64,000 nucleotides of DNA, taken from Puccinia triticina (Eukaryota > Basidiomycota > Pucciniomycetes > Pucciniales > Pucciniaceae). Where the stretch lies: positions 434,001-498,000 of the forward strand of contig NC_070562.1 of the NCBI RefSeq assembly GCF_026914185.1. Direction: 5' to 3'. Below, one piece after another: positions 32,101 to 43,110 of this stretch (its first letter is position 1; each line of letters opens with the position of its first letter). Both the position numbers and the translations under genes were made by a program. The notes under the pieces are model-generated. The model was not told where the DNA came from and searched no databases. It was given only the letters and a program-made list of their open reading frames with translations.

Positions 32101-34110
32101 AGTGGAATCTCCTCTTGATGACTGGTCCATGCCGGTCATCGAGGAGACTCACACCTCTCAATGACCAGTGTGTACAGGTCATTGAGAGGAGTGATTCCCC
32201 CTGATGACCAGTACAGACCTGGATCAAGGAGGTTCACACCTCCTCTCGATGACTGGCCCATGCTGGTCATTGAAGGGAGTCACACCTTGATGACAGGTGT
32301 GTACAGGTCATCAAGAGGTGTGATTCCCCCCAATTACCGGTACAGACCGGCATCGAGGAGATTCACACCTCCTCTCAATGAATGGTCTGTGCCGGTCATC
32401 GAGGGGGCTCAAACCTCTCAATAACCGTATTGTGCCAGTCATCAAGGGGACTCACACCTCTCAATGACTGGTAACAGGACGTGTTACTCCTCTCTCCCCT
32501 CAATGTCCATCCAGGTCATCAAGAGGAGTAACACCTCCCCTCAATGACTAGTCTGTGCCGGTCATTGAGGGCACTTCCACCTCTCGATGACCTTTCTATA
32601 CGGGTCATCAAGAGGAGTAACACCTCCCCTTGATGATCATCAGTCTGTGCCGGTGTGGTAAGCCAATCCTGATCTACCCAGAAAACCAGCAACCATCAAT
32701 CACAAGGCTGTCACACCTCAAGACTAAATCCCATACCTCTGGCCCCCTTGTCAGCAAATCCCAAGGCCCTCAACATCCCCACTCAATGGTCATACCCTGG
32801 ATAATAGTATTCCCTCTTCCCACACTCCCCCTCTCTTGGATAAACCCTCTCCCTAGTCTCAAACATCTACCCAGATCACATGTTACCCCCTTCTTCTAGT
32901 GTTTCCTTAGAACCATGTGCTCAAAGATGTATAAGCACCCTTGAAACCCATCACCCTCCAAACCCAACATGATACACATTATACTAGACATATCCCCAAA
33001 CCCCACCTAGATTATTTCTCCCTGAAACACTTCCTGAAACGCTTCCTGAAACACCTAACTCCTCCTATCTTCAATCCCTAGATGACTTCTTCCTGAAACA
33101 CTTCCTGAAACCCCTAACTACTCCTATCTTAGATCATAGAATATTCTACCCCTGTTATGTCTCACATATCCCCTCCTCCAACTAGGAAGATTGCACCATA
33201 GCCCCCAGAAGATGGCATCATCCCCACCCACTATTACACCATCATGTTACTCCTTGACCCACTACTCTGACCACATGGCTGTTTCACCCTATAGAAGTAG
33301 AATGTTCTATGCTTCCCTTCAGGTTATCCTTGTTTCATCATAGCTCCTCTTTCTTGTGTATATAAAATGGGTTGTTTTCCTCTTCATTTGTTCCCCATCA
33401 GATCCTGTCAAAGTAATTCAGATCACTGGTCACCTATCATTAGCCTTGCTTATGCCAATAAATCAGATTGGACAAGCTTGTTATCTGTGTACAAAATATT
33501 AGATTAGTAGAAAAGTAACCCTCAAGACATACCTCAAGAATTCTCTATAGCCACACCTTTCCATAAGAGTCCACACTCTTATATCTTTTTCTTGTTCCCA
33601 GAGAGGCAGCCCATTAAAGCACCATTCCCTCTCCAGCTCTATTCATCCCAAGAGTAGTTCCACACCGGTCATTGAGGGGACTTACACCTCTTGATGACCG
33701 GTCAATACAGGTCATCGAGGGGAATAATTCCTCTCAATGACCAGTCCTTACCAGCCATTGAGGGGAGTAACATCTCCTCTCAATGACCGGTCTGTGCCAG
33801 CCATCAAGGGGAGTCACATGTCCTCTCGATGACCTGTCCAGACAGGTCATTGAGGGGGGAGCACTTGGCCATTGAGTGGGGTATGTACTCCACTCAATGG
33901 CCATTGAGAGGCATTGAACCCCAGAACGCCGCTTGATGGCCGGTCATCAAGTGGTGTGCACAGGACTCAATGGCCGGTCATCATTAGTGGAGTACACACC
34001 CCAGTTGATGCCCGGTCATTGGGTGAGATGTATACTCCGCTTGATTGCCGTTCATTGAGCGGAGTGTGTACTCCACCCGGTGGTTGGCCATCAATTGGAG
34101 TGTGGGTTGA
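32100..34110. repeat. Palindromic minisatellite, split by a solo LTR
   Basis: Units of roughly 55 bp alternate CCTCTCGATGACCGG and CCGGTCATCGAGAGG with variable spacers, so each unit can fold on itself. Two blocks, 32100-32653 and 33665-34110, were one array before insertion of the LTR at 32654. A related array lies at 39985-40320. Confidence 0.85.
32654..33664 (+). repeat. Solo LTR, 1011 bp, with CCGG duplication
   Basis: TGTGGTAAGCC to AGTAGTTCCACA, flanked by CCGG at 32650-32653 and 33665-33668. It contains short tandem repeats of CTTCCTGAAACACTTCCTGA type (about 33010-33130) and a TATA-like TGTATATAAAATGG at about 33356. No internal retrotransposon sequence follows, so it arose by recombination between two LTRs. 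Confidence 0.88.
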
Positions 34111-34724
34111 AGAGATCCACCCAGCCAGTTGAGGAGCTTATTACATAAGCCTCTCCGAGGAGGTGCGCAGTGTAGGACTCCCGGTTGTCACACAAATGTA
34201 CGTGCGTACGTTAGTGTGACACACGCCAATTCAAGTCAACCGCTTCAAAACCAAAAGAAGTCAAAAATTTAATTCAAAAAATTACTCTACTTCTACGATA
34301 GACAGAAGTCTGAAGAGGAAAAAAATGCTAACACAACTTGGGAAGACAGCAATTCCCAAATTCCAGACTAATCAACAGTATTTCAGGCTCAAACTTTGAA
34401 GCAATGTCAATTGTAAGTCAGATATGTTATTTTTTTCTTTATTCAAAAATATTTCTTGAATTAGGGAGAAGAAAATGGTGCAGTAAACCAGAAAAAAAGT
34501 GAAAAATTTGATCCTTCTGGAAAGACAGTTTTGTATAAACTTGGCATCTAATTCACTACAAAACAACTCATGGATTTAGAATTCACGCCTTGAGTATCTT
34601 GAAAATTGTTAATCCTTATTCTGAATTGAATCAATCCATATTTTTCTTCTGAAAGATCCATGTGCAGTGGAAGTTGGAATTCAGGGTGATTCAACATGCC
34701 TCAATTCACTTGTGCATGGCTTGC
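34111..34724. other. No gene; small hairpin at 34190-34225
   Basis: The hairpin GTCACACAAATGTACGTGCG / TACGTTAGTGTGAC resembles two hairpins at about 58090 and 58180. The rest is AT-rich with nothing recognised. Confidence 0.4.
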
Positions 34725-35067
34725 TGAAGAAATGTGAGCTCCGACTCGGAGAGAGGAGAGAACAGTGGCCTGAGGAAAAAAGCTCAAGGCCAGATTTTGA
34801 GAAAAAAGGAAGCCCAAAAAGAGGACTAGTCTGCTAATTTGTGGGAGGAAAAAGGCTCCGCACTACAAGAGACTCTTTGGTCTCAGGGAAAAGGCGCAGA
34901 GAACTTATGATTCTTTTTTCTATCTATGCTAGTGATATATAACCTATTACAACTAGGGGCCAGGTTGTGGGACAGAAGATGAAATGCATATGCATCTGCA
35001 GGGAAAGGAAAGAGTGTGACAGATGGAGGAGCGGAGAAGGAAGAGAGCAAGCTGTGAAATTCCAACA
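34725..35067 (-). repeat. 3' LTR of gag-only copia element
   Basis: 343 bp. On the minus strand it starts TGTTGGAATTTCACAGC, typical for copia LTRs, and ends CTCACATTTCTTCA. The left flank is CTTGC (34720-34724). Confidence 0.92.
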
Positions 35068-35100
35068 CCCCCCCCAGCTGATGAACCACAGAACTGAAGC

Positions 35101-36051
35101 CTAGAGACCTTTACCAATGTTGAGCTTTTTGAATTCTGGGTTGTTGATCATTGCTTGAAAGTTCATTTCCGACTTGATCTGATCGTCAGTGAAACTGTGA
35201 TGATTGACTGATGAGAAGTTGGAATGGACTGCGGCAAGATGAGCTTGAGCAGCGGGTTTTGACTTGGAAGCGGATGGCTTGGAGGATGAAGAATCGGTCG
35301 TGCCGGAAGGTCGTCGGTCGGGGTGTTTCTCGTAGCAGAGGGATTCTCGATGGCCGGCCTTGTCGCAGTGGGAACAGATAGTGAAGCCCCTCTTGCAGTG
35401 GGGGCACATGTAGTACTTCTCATCGGTGGTCAGGAACGTGGCTTGAGTGATCGTTGACGATCGATGGAGTCGATTTTGAGCAACGTGTTTCTCAAGTCGG
35501 CCCAGGAGAAGGGGTACTGTGTCGTTGGGAAACCCGACGTTGACTACATCCCGAAACAATTTGTATTTGGCCGATGGAAGCTTGCAAAGGATCAGCGCCG
35601 TTTTGCTTTGTTCGTCGAGACCGACTTTGGCAGAGACAAGTCGATGGTTGGCAGCTCGAATCTCAGCTATGAAGGTGGCCGGGGGGGATTGATATTCTAT
35701 ATTGAGAAAGGTGTTGAGAGCAAGATCCCTGGCAACATGATCGTCGCCGCTGTACTTTTGCTTGAGGACCGTCCATACAGCGTATCCGTTGAATGACGTC
35801 TGATCCGTGAGCATCTGAGCAGCATAGGTCAAGTTTGTGTCGTCCAGATGTTCGATGATCTCGTGATATGCAAGATGATTGAGCTCATGATACGTATTCT
35901 TCTCGTCCGGCTTATCGGTCGCGGAGGGTGGCTTGACGGTACCTTGAACGAGACCTAGAGCACCGATCCGATCAAGTTTTGAGGTCATGAGAAATGACCA
36001 CGACTCGTAGTTGTGTTCATCGAGGTATAGCGGAACTCTTCTTGCTGCCAT
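35101..36051 (-). CDS. Copia-type Gag protein, 316 aa, intact
   Basis: Begins MAARRVPLYLDEHNYESWSF, the copia Gag N-terminal pattern (L-x-x-x-N-Y-x-x-W). The UBN2/retrotrans_gag-like helical core spans about residues 15-195, with AVWTVLKQKY and LILCKLPSAKYKLF. A double zinc finger follows: CPHC (216-219), then CSHC-x4-H-x4-C (226-239). The Ser/Lys-rich tail ends at a clean stop 33 nt before the LTR, leaving no room for pol. No retropepsin DSG/DTG motif is present. Role: forms the particle that packages the element RNA. Confidence 0.92.
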   Translation of the reverse strand: MAARRVPLYLDEHNYESWSFLMTSKLDRIGALGLVQGTVKPPSATDKPDEKNTYHELNHLAYHEIIEHLDDTNLTYAAQMLTDQTSFNGYAVWTVLKQKYSGDDHVARDLALNTFLNIEYQSPPATFIAEIRAANHRLVSAKVGLDEQSKTALILCKLPSAKYKLFRDVVNVGFPNDTVPLLLGRLEKHVAQNRLHRSSTITQATFLTTDEKYYMCPHCKRGFTICSHCDKAGHRESLCYEKHPDRRPSGTTDSSSSKPSASKSKPAAQAHLAAVHSNFSSVNHHSFTDDQIKSEMNFQAMINNPEFKKLNIGKGL

Positions 36052-36189
36052 CTTTGAACCGGAGAATGAGAGTTGGGCTTGAGATGCTGAGGATTGTGCG
36101 TGTGAGGCGTTCGGCCAGGGATTCAGATGAGGAGACGAGGTTCTGGTTTTGAGAAAAAAAACGGAGTCCGGATGAAGTCAAGAGACCGG

Positions 36190-36224
36190 AGGGTTTTGAG
36201 AGCGCAGCGCAAGACTGTTAATCG
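36190..36224 (-). promoter_or_regulatory. Primer site matching tRNA-Asn anticodon half
   Basis: The plus strand here reads GAGAGCGCAGCGCAAGACTG then TTAATCG up to the LTR edge: the D-arm 3' strand and anticodon stem-loop of a tRNA with a GTT (Asn) anticodon. The minus-strand RNA would pair with a 5' half-tRNA cut just past the anticodon, as described for Drosophila copia with initiator tRNA-Met. Confidence 0.7.
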
Positions 36225-36562
36225 TGAAGAAATGTGAGCTCCGACTCGGAGAGAGGAGAGAACAGTGGCCTGAGAAGCTCAAGGCCAGATTTTGAGAAAA
36301 AAGGAAGCCCAAAAAGAGGGCTAGTCTGCTAATTTGTGGGAGGAAAAAGGCTCCGCACTACAAGAGACTCTTTGGTCTCAGGGAAAAGGCGCAGAGAACT
36401 TATGATTCTTTTTTCTATCTATGCTAGTGATATATAACCTATTACAACTAGGGGCCAGGTTTTGGGACAGAAGATGAAATGCATATGCATCTGCAGGGAA
36501 AGGAAAGAGTGTGACAGATGGAGGAGCGGAGAAGGAAGAGAGCAAGCTGTGAAATTCCAACA
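36225..36562 (-). repeat. 5' LTR of gag-only copia element
   Basis: 338 bp, lacking 5 bp of an A-run region present in the other LTR. The right flank is CTTGC (36563-36567). Confidence 0.92.
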
Positions 36563-36567
36563 CTTGC

Positions 36568-39540
36568 CCTTAAATCCCCACCAAAAAAAGAAAATTTGGA
36601 AAATTTGCTTCAGGCAGCCAGTTACGGCACACAAAAAAAATTTGCAACTATATTCCAAGGTGGCTACACCACCCACTTCCAAGGGTGTAAATGTTATATG
36701 TTGCCATTTCGAGAATCAACCAGCAAATGGTAGAGCCACTCCACCTCATACCCAAAGCCCATTTCTGCCAATAAATTAGAAGAGAGATCTCACATCCCTG
36801 ATCATTTTAAATGGACTGAATTGGGGATTGCCAATGCATGCATTCATCATTCTCAAATGGAACTTAACTATGAAATTTTGAAACGGTCTGCCTCAATTTA
36901 AACACAGGCTCAGCCACTACCAGCCAGATAAAAAAAGGTACTATCTTTAAACATCAGCACCATTCAAAGACCCCATTCCGCCCAACAAACTTGAAGTAAA
37001 AATTTGAATTTGAAATCAAATTGCATGTCAACTCCCTCTTCTACCCAACATATAAATCAATCACAACCAGATTTTTGAGTCTTGTGCAAATTCTTTCCTT
37101 AAATCCAAGTGAACATAATGACTTGAGGCGTAAATATGATTCTTCTTCTTATAGTTTTCCAGATACACATCTTGCTATATGTTGATTCAACCATTGAAAA
37201 TCTCAGAAATGGTGAACTAGATCACTTCTGGGATGTTGCTTTTGACTATGAATCACAGGTTGTTTGTTTCCATGCATTTTTGTGTCACATTTTCAGTAAC
37301 CATATTTTCATCCTTGATAAGTGTTGCCTAATTGTATCTAAGCCTTGTGATTTTTTGCTACAATCTGTCCATGTAACAGCTAACCTTGAAGAATCAGACA
37401 ACCAACTTGCAACCAAAAAAAAATCATGGGGATACCCTGTTAACCAAGCTGATCTTTTATTCTTCTTGAATTCCTTTGAGGAATAAAGAATGTCTGCTAG
37501 TTGAAACCTGATGGTAAGATTTCTGCTTGTATCTTTTACAATTGTTCTTGCTACCAAGCTCCTGAGAAACCTTGTAATGTTTGCTCTTGTTTTGGGTAGG
37601 CTCCTTCACATGTTTAATTTCTCAAGGTTTGGGTTTTGGCCAAAGAAAACACCAGCTGAGGCTCTTGGAATTCTAGCAGAGCTGATTGCTTGCGGGCCAT
37701 TGACACAACATGTCAAGCAGAACCAATATAGCATCTGCAGGTGGGACAACAAGCATGGAAAATGATGCACATTCAATTAATAGCAAATATTTCAAAACAC
37801 TACTCCCCACATCATTCCTGAAAAAATCAAAGGGAGCCAATCTAGAATATGATGATTCAATATAAAATTAGCCCAGAGAGCCACGGAAATTTGAGTAAGA
37901 ATAACATGTTCAGATTGAAATTGATCCCCAAGATTGTCCACTCATCATGTCAAGCAGACCCAACCTGGGAAATGCATGCGTACTGGAAAAATGTCACAGA
38001 GAGTAATGAATATTCAATCTAAAAGAACTGTTAGAGAGGAATTCAATTTTAGACAAAACACACCAAAAATTCATTGTTAAATATTTAATACATCAAAACG
38101 TTTTCAAATTGACTACCAAATCTTTGTGTTCAGATTGAAATTCATTTTAAACAATAGATGAATCAGGAATTTTGCCAAAGAGTTTCTTTTTTCCAAGCTC
38201 ACATATCAAGTTTATCTACAGCTTTGTTTCTTATGAAATGACTCTCTGTAAGCTTCAAGGAGTTATCTTGAGCATCTTCTAAACCTCAGAAGGGTGAATT
38301 TCACTCTTTCACAAGAAGCTGAGGAATATCTCCTGGACATTTTGGAATTCAAGTTGACAAGATCTTCTCATGGAAATGTTTTTTTTATCCTCACAAGAGC
38401 CTTAGAATTCAGTCTCAAGCCAGATTGAACCCATCTCATTCTTGCCTTGAGCTAAATTCAGCATTGATTCAACATTAATTCAGCATGGATTGACCACAAG
38501 TTAATTGAGTGGAAATTGAGTGTAACTTGCTGATAGAGTTTGGAAAGTAAGCTTAAAAGGTTAAAAAAATTATTGAATGATTGGAATTGCATGCAAGTGC
38601 TGAGCAAGCTCCCCTGGTATAACCCCATGATTAATCAAAATATATTATTTAGTAGTAATATGAGAAACCATTGTTTCTGCCAAGCAGTTGAAAATTCCTT
38701 GCTGTGTGGTTGTAAATATGTTTTTAAAGAGTTAAAGTAATGTATACGGTCAAGTTGCAGTTGGTATCAATATGATATCAGACCCTTTCCAACAAACATT
38801 CAGCATAACTTCAGCAAAAATTCAGCACAAAATTACACATCACTTGGAGCCAAGTCCTTAAAGAGATCTTAAAGGGTTCCTAAAGAGAGGGGTGAAGGCA
38901 CTTGCATGCAAGTGCTGAGCAAACATCTGTGGTGTATCTAATTACACTTCTCATGATTAAGGGAACCACACACACAGTCTCACCTTCCCGGAATTCACAA
39001 CCATCCTCAAATTGGTGAGACCCGGAGGAACATCCTATCCTGGGAAACAGTCTCATTATCCCGGAATTGGTGATATTGCACCAAAACAGTGATACGGCCG
39101 AGAGCAGAATATAAGTACACAAGGTGCCAAGGTTGGCACAACAAAGAAGGATGCAGACCAAGAGCAGTCAACATAGAGAGAGAAGCAGCCCAAGGGTCTT
39201 ACCTTAAGCGGAAGAGAAGGAGAGACTTCCTCATCCAGAAGCGGGGGCTTCACAACCGGTAATAGGAGGGAAAAGGAAAAAAAGTATTGATGAATTGAGG
39301 TTTGGGGCCACAGTATAAAAGCACACGGCCTGTAGACAATTTCAGGTCATTGCTTGGCTCTTGCTTGGGGCCTATTGCTTAAAGAGCCAAGCAATCCAGA
39401 ACAGTTTGTACCTGTAGCTTTTTTGAATGGTGAGGAGGGAGGAATGCTGCCAAAAAGAAATTGCTGGGCGCCTGTTGGTCCCGTTAATGTTAAACCACTA
39501 ATTTAGCCCTAAAGATTTTAAAGTGTTCAATGGTCCTAAT
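36568..39540. other. AT-rich interval without recognised genes
   Basis: No frame with homology or convincing splice structure was found. Scattered short repeats such as AGTTTAGGA-type and TTCAGCATNNATTC strings (about 38450-38490 and 38800) are visible. Around 38990-39260 the minus strand has a short Pro/Leu-rich frame with a GTAAGA donor, too weak to call. Confidence 0.4.
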
Positions 39541-39544
39541 GCCT

Positions 39545-39705
39545 CCTTTCTTGACTGTAGAGTGTACTAGGTTTTTGGTGTCATGCCTGTTTTATTTAAC
39601 TAAAGTAAGAGAGGATCCAACTCTCTCCAGTAACTGTTTCTTCAAAGTTTCCAAGTCACAATCTTCATATCCTGACATTTCTTCCACTTCATCCTTTCAG
39701 TTTAG
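39545..39705 (-). pseudogene. Fossil Ty3 gag fragment
   Basis: The minus-strand translation gives EVEEMSGYEDCDLETLKKQL, clearly the EEMDGYDDCDWKKLRKEM segment of the Gag at 375-2894, followed by degraded sequence with stops. Nothing else of the element is seen. Confidence 0.75.
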
Positions 39706-39834
39706 TCATTTGGTAAATGGGGAAATCTGGCTGGCCAAATCCAAGGTACTTGCTCCATCTGTTCTTCCAGCTGATTTTTATCTCCTGATATTTTTTTTTT
39801 CAATAGGCATGTTGGCCCCATCAAAGAAGAAGAT

Positions 39835-39985
39835 GGCAAACGGGTACTCGTTGCCGGGTACCCGGTACCCGTTGGCAGGTACCTGTTTAGCTCTACAGGT
39901 ACCCGCCGGCGGGTGCCGGGTGCGGGTGCGGGTGTCTGGTGGGGAGGACGGCGGGTACCTGGACGGGTACCCGCCAGTCAGCCGG
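39835..39985. repeat. GGGTACCCG-type palindrome cluster
   Basis: Repeated CGGGTACCCGGTACCCG, CAGGTACCTG and GGGTGCGGGTGCGGG blocks, resembling the end region of a DNA element. No matching second end was found. Confidence 0.5.
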
Positions 39986-40320
39986 TCATCGAAATCTCTA
40001 GATGACCGACTGACCGGTCATCGAAAGGGATCCTCTTCGATGACCCGCTGACCGGCCATCAAAGAGGATAAAACCTCTCTCAGTCGGTCATCGAAGAGGA
40101 TAAAACCTCTCTCAGTCGGTCATCGAAGAGGATAAAACCTCTCGATGACCGTTAAGCCAGTCATCGAAGAGGCTACACTCTCGATGACCGGCTGACTGGT
40201 CATCGAAAGGGATACAACCTCTTGATGACCGGCTGACGGGTCATCGAAAGGGATAAAAACTCTCGATGACCGGTCAGCCGGCCATCAAAGCGGATAAAAG
40301 CTCTCGATGACCGCTTCGGA
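39985..40320. repeat. Palindromic minisatellite, second locus
   Basis: Units such as CTCTCGATGACCGG, spacer, CGGTCATCGAAGAGG, ATAAAAC repeated about nine times. The same core as 32100-34110, but with AAGAGGATAAAACCT spacers. Confidence 0.8.
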
Positions 40321-40910
40321 CTCGAGGCCATTTGGGCTGAATCGAACGTGTTCAAGCACCTCGAGAACTACACCAGGCGACTGACTGCTCGAGGCCAGCC
40401 GGTTCGGCCATGAGCAGTGATTTGGCACTCCGGTTAGACTCAAGCAACCTTTCGCACCATCGTTACCAGCTCGGCTAAGCCGGTCCTTTGTCAAGACTAT
40501 GACCAGTCCTGACCCACGCTTTCGAGTGTATCCACAGCGGCTGGCACAGCCTCTTCGTACATAATGGTCTTCGAGGACAATCACCAACAAAGGGAGGGTT
40601 AAAGTGACTTTCCAAAGAACAAAGCGATCAAAAAGATCGTCCGATGCGACCAGTTTCACGGAACATCCAAATTTAGTCATGTGTATTCAACTCGAACCTT
40701 GATCTGAGACTGACCAAAACCATTTTGAGCTGTCTGCCCCACTGGAATCTGCATATTTACATATCCGTCCCCGCTGCCGCGCATACATCCAGTTCAGAGA
40801 GCACCTTGGGTTTAAATCTCTCCACCCCTCCCTTGAATCCGACACCCCCAACACTGAACGCCCACACAGTCGACTCGACAAAAAAAACACAGCAACCCAA
40901 CTCTTCGATC

Positions 40911-41748
40911 ATGACCGTTGCGAAAATCATCCATCTCGCGATCTTCTCCCGTAAGAATCCCATCCCTCTCTTCGCAAGATTGTCTGAGCCCTCGTGGATG
41001 CGGTCGCTAAATCTCGATCTCCCCCGTTTGACCTCCATCTGCCTTAGTCATCATCATCGGATGTATCGCTGAGATCGTTACTAGTGGCATCCTCGTCGGC
41101 GACTTCAACGTACGTCCATTTGACACCACAAGCTCCCACGTTTTTCGTTCCCTAGATTCAGTGACTGACTAACGACGGGCTCCACCCTCTCCACCGTGTG
41201 GTTCAATTTCATTCAAACAGAAGCTACAGAATCCAGATCTTTACTCGTCGCTGGTGACAAGGACCAAATATCTTCTGTTTTGTGGACTATGGAGTTGAGT
41301 GATGTCATCCGAGAAACGAAAGCCGACAGACGATTGATGCTGACCAGGAATGATCTGTGATCGTCTGTCTTTGCAGCTGTCCTGTTCTCAGCAATCTACG
41401 TGGCTGGCTTATCCGTCGCACCTGGTCACCTTCTCTTCAGCGTTGCTTCTCACATTGTTTGGCTTGGAGTGACCATCATCCTCTTCGTGTCCGGAGCAGC
41501 TGCGCTCCAGACTGAGATCAATGGACAAACGCTACCCCACCAGCAACGTCTAGAAATCCTCCAAGGTATGGCGTACCGTTCTACCGTTCGAAGAGCATCC
41601 CATCAGCTGATACTGTTTCTCTCTCTGAAATTCTACAGGATTTGCTTGGGCGGATTCAATCCTGCTAGGCCTAGCGATGCTGATGGTCTTAGCGATCGGG
41701 ATTGGTCGAAGGAACGGTCTGACAGGCAACTTGCTCGGTGAACCATGA
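40911..41748 (+). CDS. Four-helix membrane protein, MARVEL-like, five exons, 157 aa
   Basis: Exons 40911-40950, 41048-41109, 41221-41293, 41377-41565, 41639-41748. All introns are GT-AG, the joins are in phase, and the start is ATCATGACC. Four hydrophobic segments are seen: about residues 8-32 (IIHLAIFSLIIIGCIAEIV), 50-72 (LLFCGLWTVLFSAIYVAG), 78-98 (LLFSVASHIVWLGVTIILFV) and 123-144 (SILLGLAMLMVLAIGIG). Loops are short, with a charged QTEINGQTLPHQQRLE stretch before the last helix. This matches the layout of fungal MARVEL-domain proteins of the plasma membrane or secretory pathway. The family assignment is by layout, not by a decisive motif. Host gene, not transposon-like. Confidence 0.8.
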
Positions 41749-42585
41749 AACACACCAAAGCAAACAGGTCTCCAGCTCATCTTCTCCGCGTATTGATTAT
41801 AGCCTTGGCATCTCATCATCTTGGGTCTCCTCATCTTATATTATCTTATCTCTCTATCTATCACCAACTATCTCACATTGGAAATACATTTATGGGTTTT
41901 TCCTTGTCCTGCTGTAAATGCAAAAACACTAAAAATTCCGCGTCTAGGCTGATTGTTTCGGTTTCACTGTTTCCCATGGCTGAATTCTTCAATAATAAAT
42001 GGCAATGATCATTGTAAGGATGCGCAATCCCAAATGCAAACTTGATGCCCACCGAAGGGATACACATAGCTGAATGAAATGGAAATCAGCTTGGCCTTGT
42101 GCAAGTCCGATGGGACACGAAGAGGTCACATCACAAAACACGTAAGCGTTCGTCGAAAGAGCATGAAAAATATAAACCCAGATGAATTGAAAAAGATTGC
42201 AATATGATCATGTGTGGACTTAATCGAATTGGCCTCCAGGTATCCCCACAGCATAATGTCTCCACCATTGCTGTAAGAATTTCGCATATGTAATTACAAT
42301 CTGTCACCGGCAAAGCATCAGGCAAGGGGCACTCGGTTAAGCTGGGGGGGGATGATTCAACGGAAAACCGTGAAAACTACGTCGATAAAACTCTGCGAGC
42401 TTCGCGTATTGCTCTTTCCTCTTGTTTACACCTGGAGACATGCAAGTAACTGCCAATGTCTCCAGTTCCACTCGGGAGAACCTGCGCCGGTTTGATGATT
42501 TTCAAGATCTCTTGGAGCCTACACTGACAGCTAAGATTTAGGAATCGTGGACCAGCTGTAATATCTGGCACAGTATGTTAGCTTC
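41749..42585. other. 3' flank of the membrane protein gene; no further gene seen
   Basis: An AATAAATGG string at about 41994 could be a polyadenylation signal. No other coding region is supported. Confidence 0.4.
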
Positions 42586-42594
42586 AGCTTTTGC

Positions 42595-42740
42595 CTAACT
42601 TAACTAAGACCCTCTCTTTGTGGAGGGGGGACACCGTCCCGCAGGGACCCTCCCCTCCTTCGGAGGCTCGCTTCGCGAGGGGCGCTCCGCGCCAGCCAGG
42701 CTGCACCAGGCCCTCCGAAGAGGGTCTTGTGTTAAGTTAG
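42595..42740. mobile_element. 146-bp Mutator-like MITE with 9-bp duplication
   Basis: Ends are CTAACTTAAC-AAGACCCTCT and the complement (AGAGGGTCTTGTGTTAAGTTAG), flanked by perfect AGCTTTTGC (42586-42594, 42741-42749). The 9-bp duplication fits the Mutator superfamily. The centre is a GC-rich run of hairpins (CTCGCTTCGCGAG). Related degraded copies are at 12214 and 14258. Confidence 0.85.
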
Positions 42741-43110
42741 AGCTTTTGCAGTATGTGAATATCTATTGAATTTGACGCTGCGATCGATTGCGTGAAACAT
42801 TTTCAAACAACTGCTCGAGATGATGACCGGTCCATCGTTGGAGAGCAAGCCCAACCCCAGGAGATGCAATTGAATGTAGGAGGAAGTTTTGAGTTGTATT
42901 GCAACAGCTTATTTACCTCAAACAATGAACTGTTTTCTTTATAACCGCAAACCGCAGCTAAATCCTATCGACAGAGGAGAGCTCCGTACACCGATGAAAC
43001 AAAGCAGCGGAACTTCCAGGTCAACCGCTATACTTAGCTGAGGCCAAAGTCGAGCCTTTTCACAACTTCTTTCCCCCCTCGCCTTCAGTTTAGATGAGAG
43101 CTATACAGTA

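Larger units (their letters stand above)
34725..36562 (-). mobile_element. Gag-only copia-type LTR retrotransposon, 1838 bp
   Basis: LTRs 34725-35067 and 36225-36562 (plus strand TGAAGAAATGTGAGC to AATTCCAACA), perfect 5-bp target duplication CTTGC on both sides, one complete Gag gene and no pol. On the minus strand a G8 polypurine tract precedes the 3' LTR (35068-35075). The primer site directly follows the 5' LTR (36224 leftward) and matches the anticodon half of tRNA-Asn. The LTRs differ by a 5-bp indel and two noticed substitutions. The intact Gag suggests selection or recent activity, with enzymes borrowed from a full copia element. Confidence 0.93.

Noticed and set aside
32100..34110. 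CRISPR-like array
   Set aside because: Repeats are variable, self-complementary and tandem with no unique spacers; it is a eukaryotic minisatellite.
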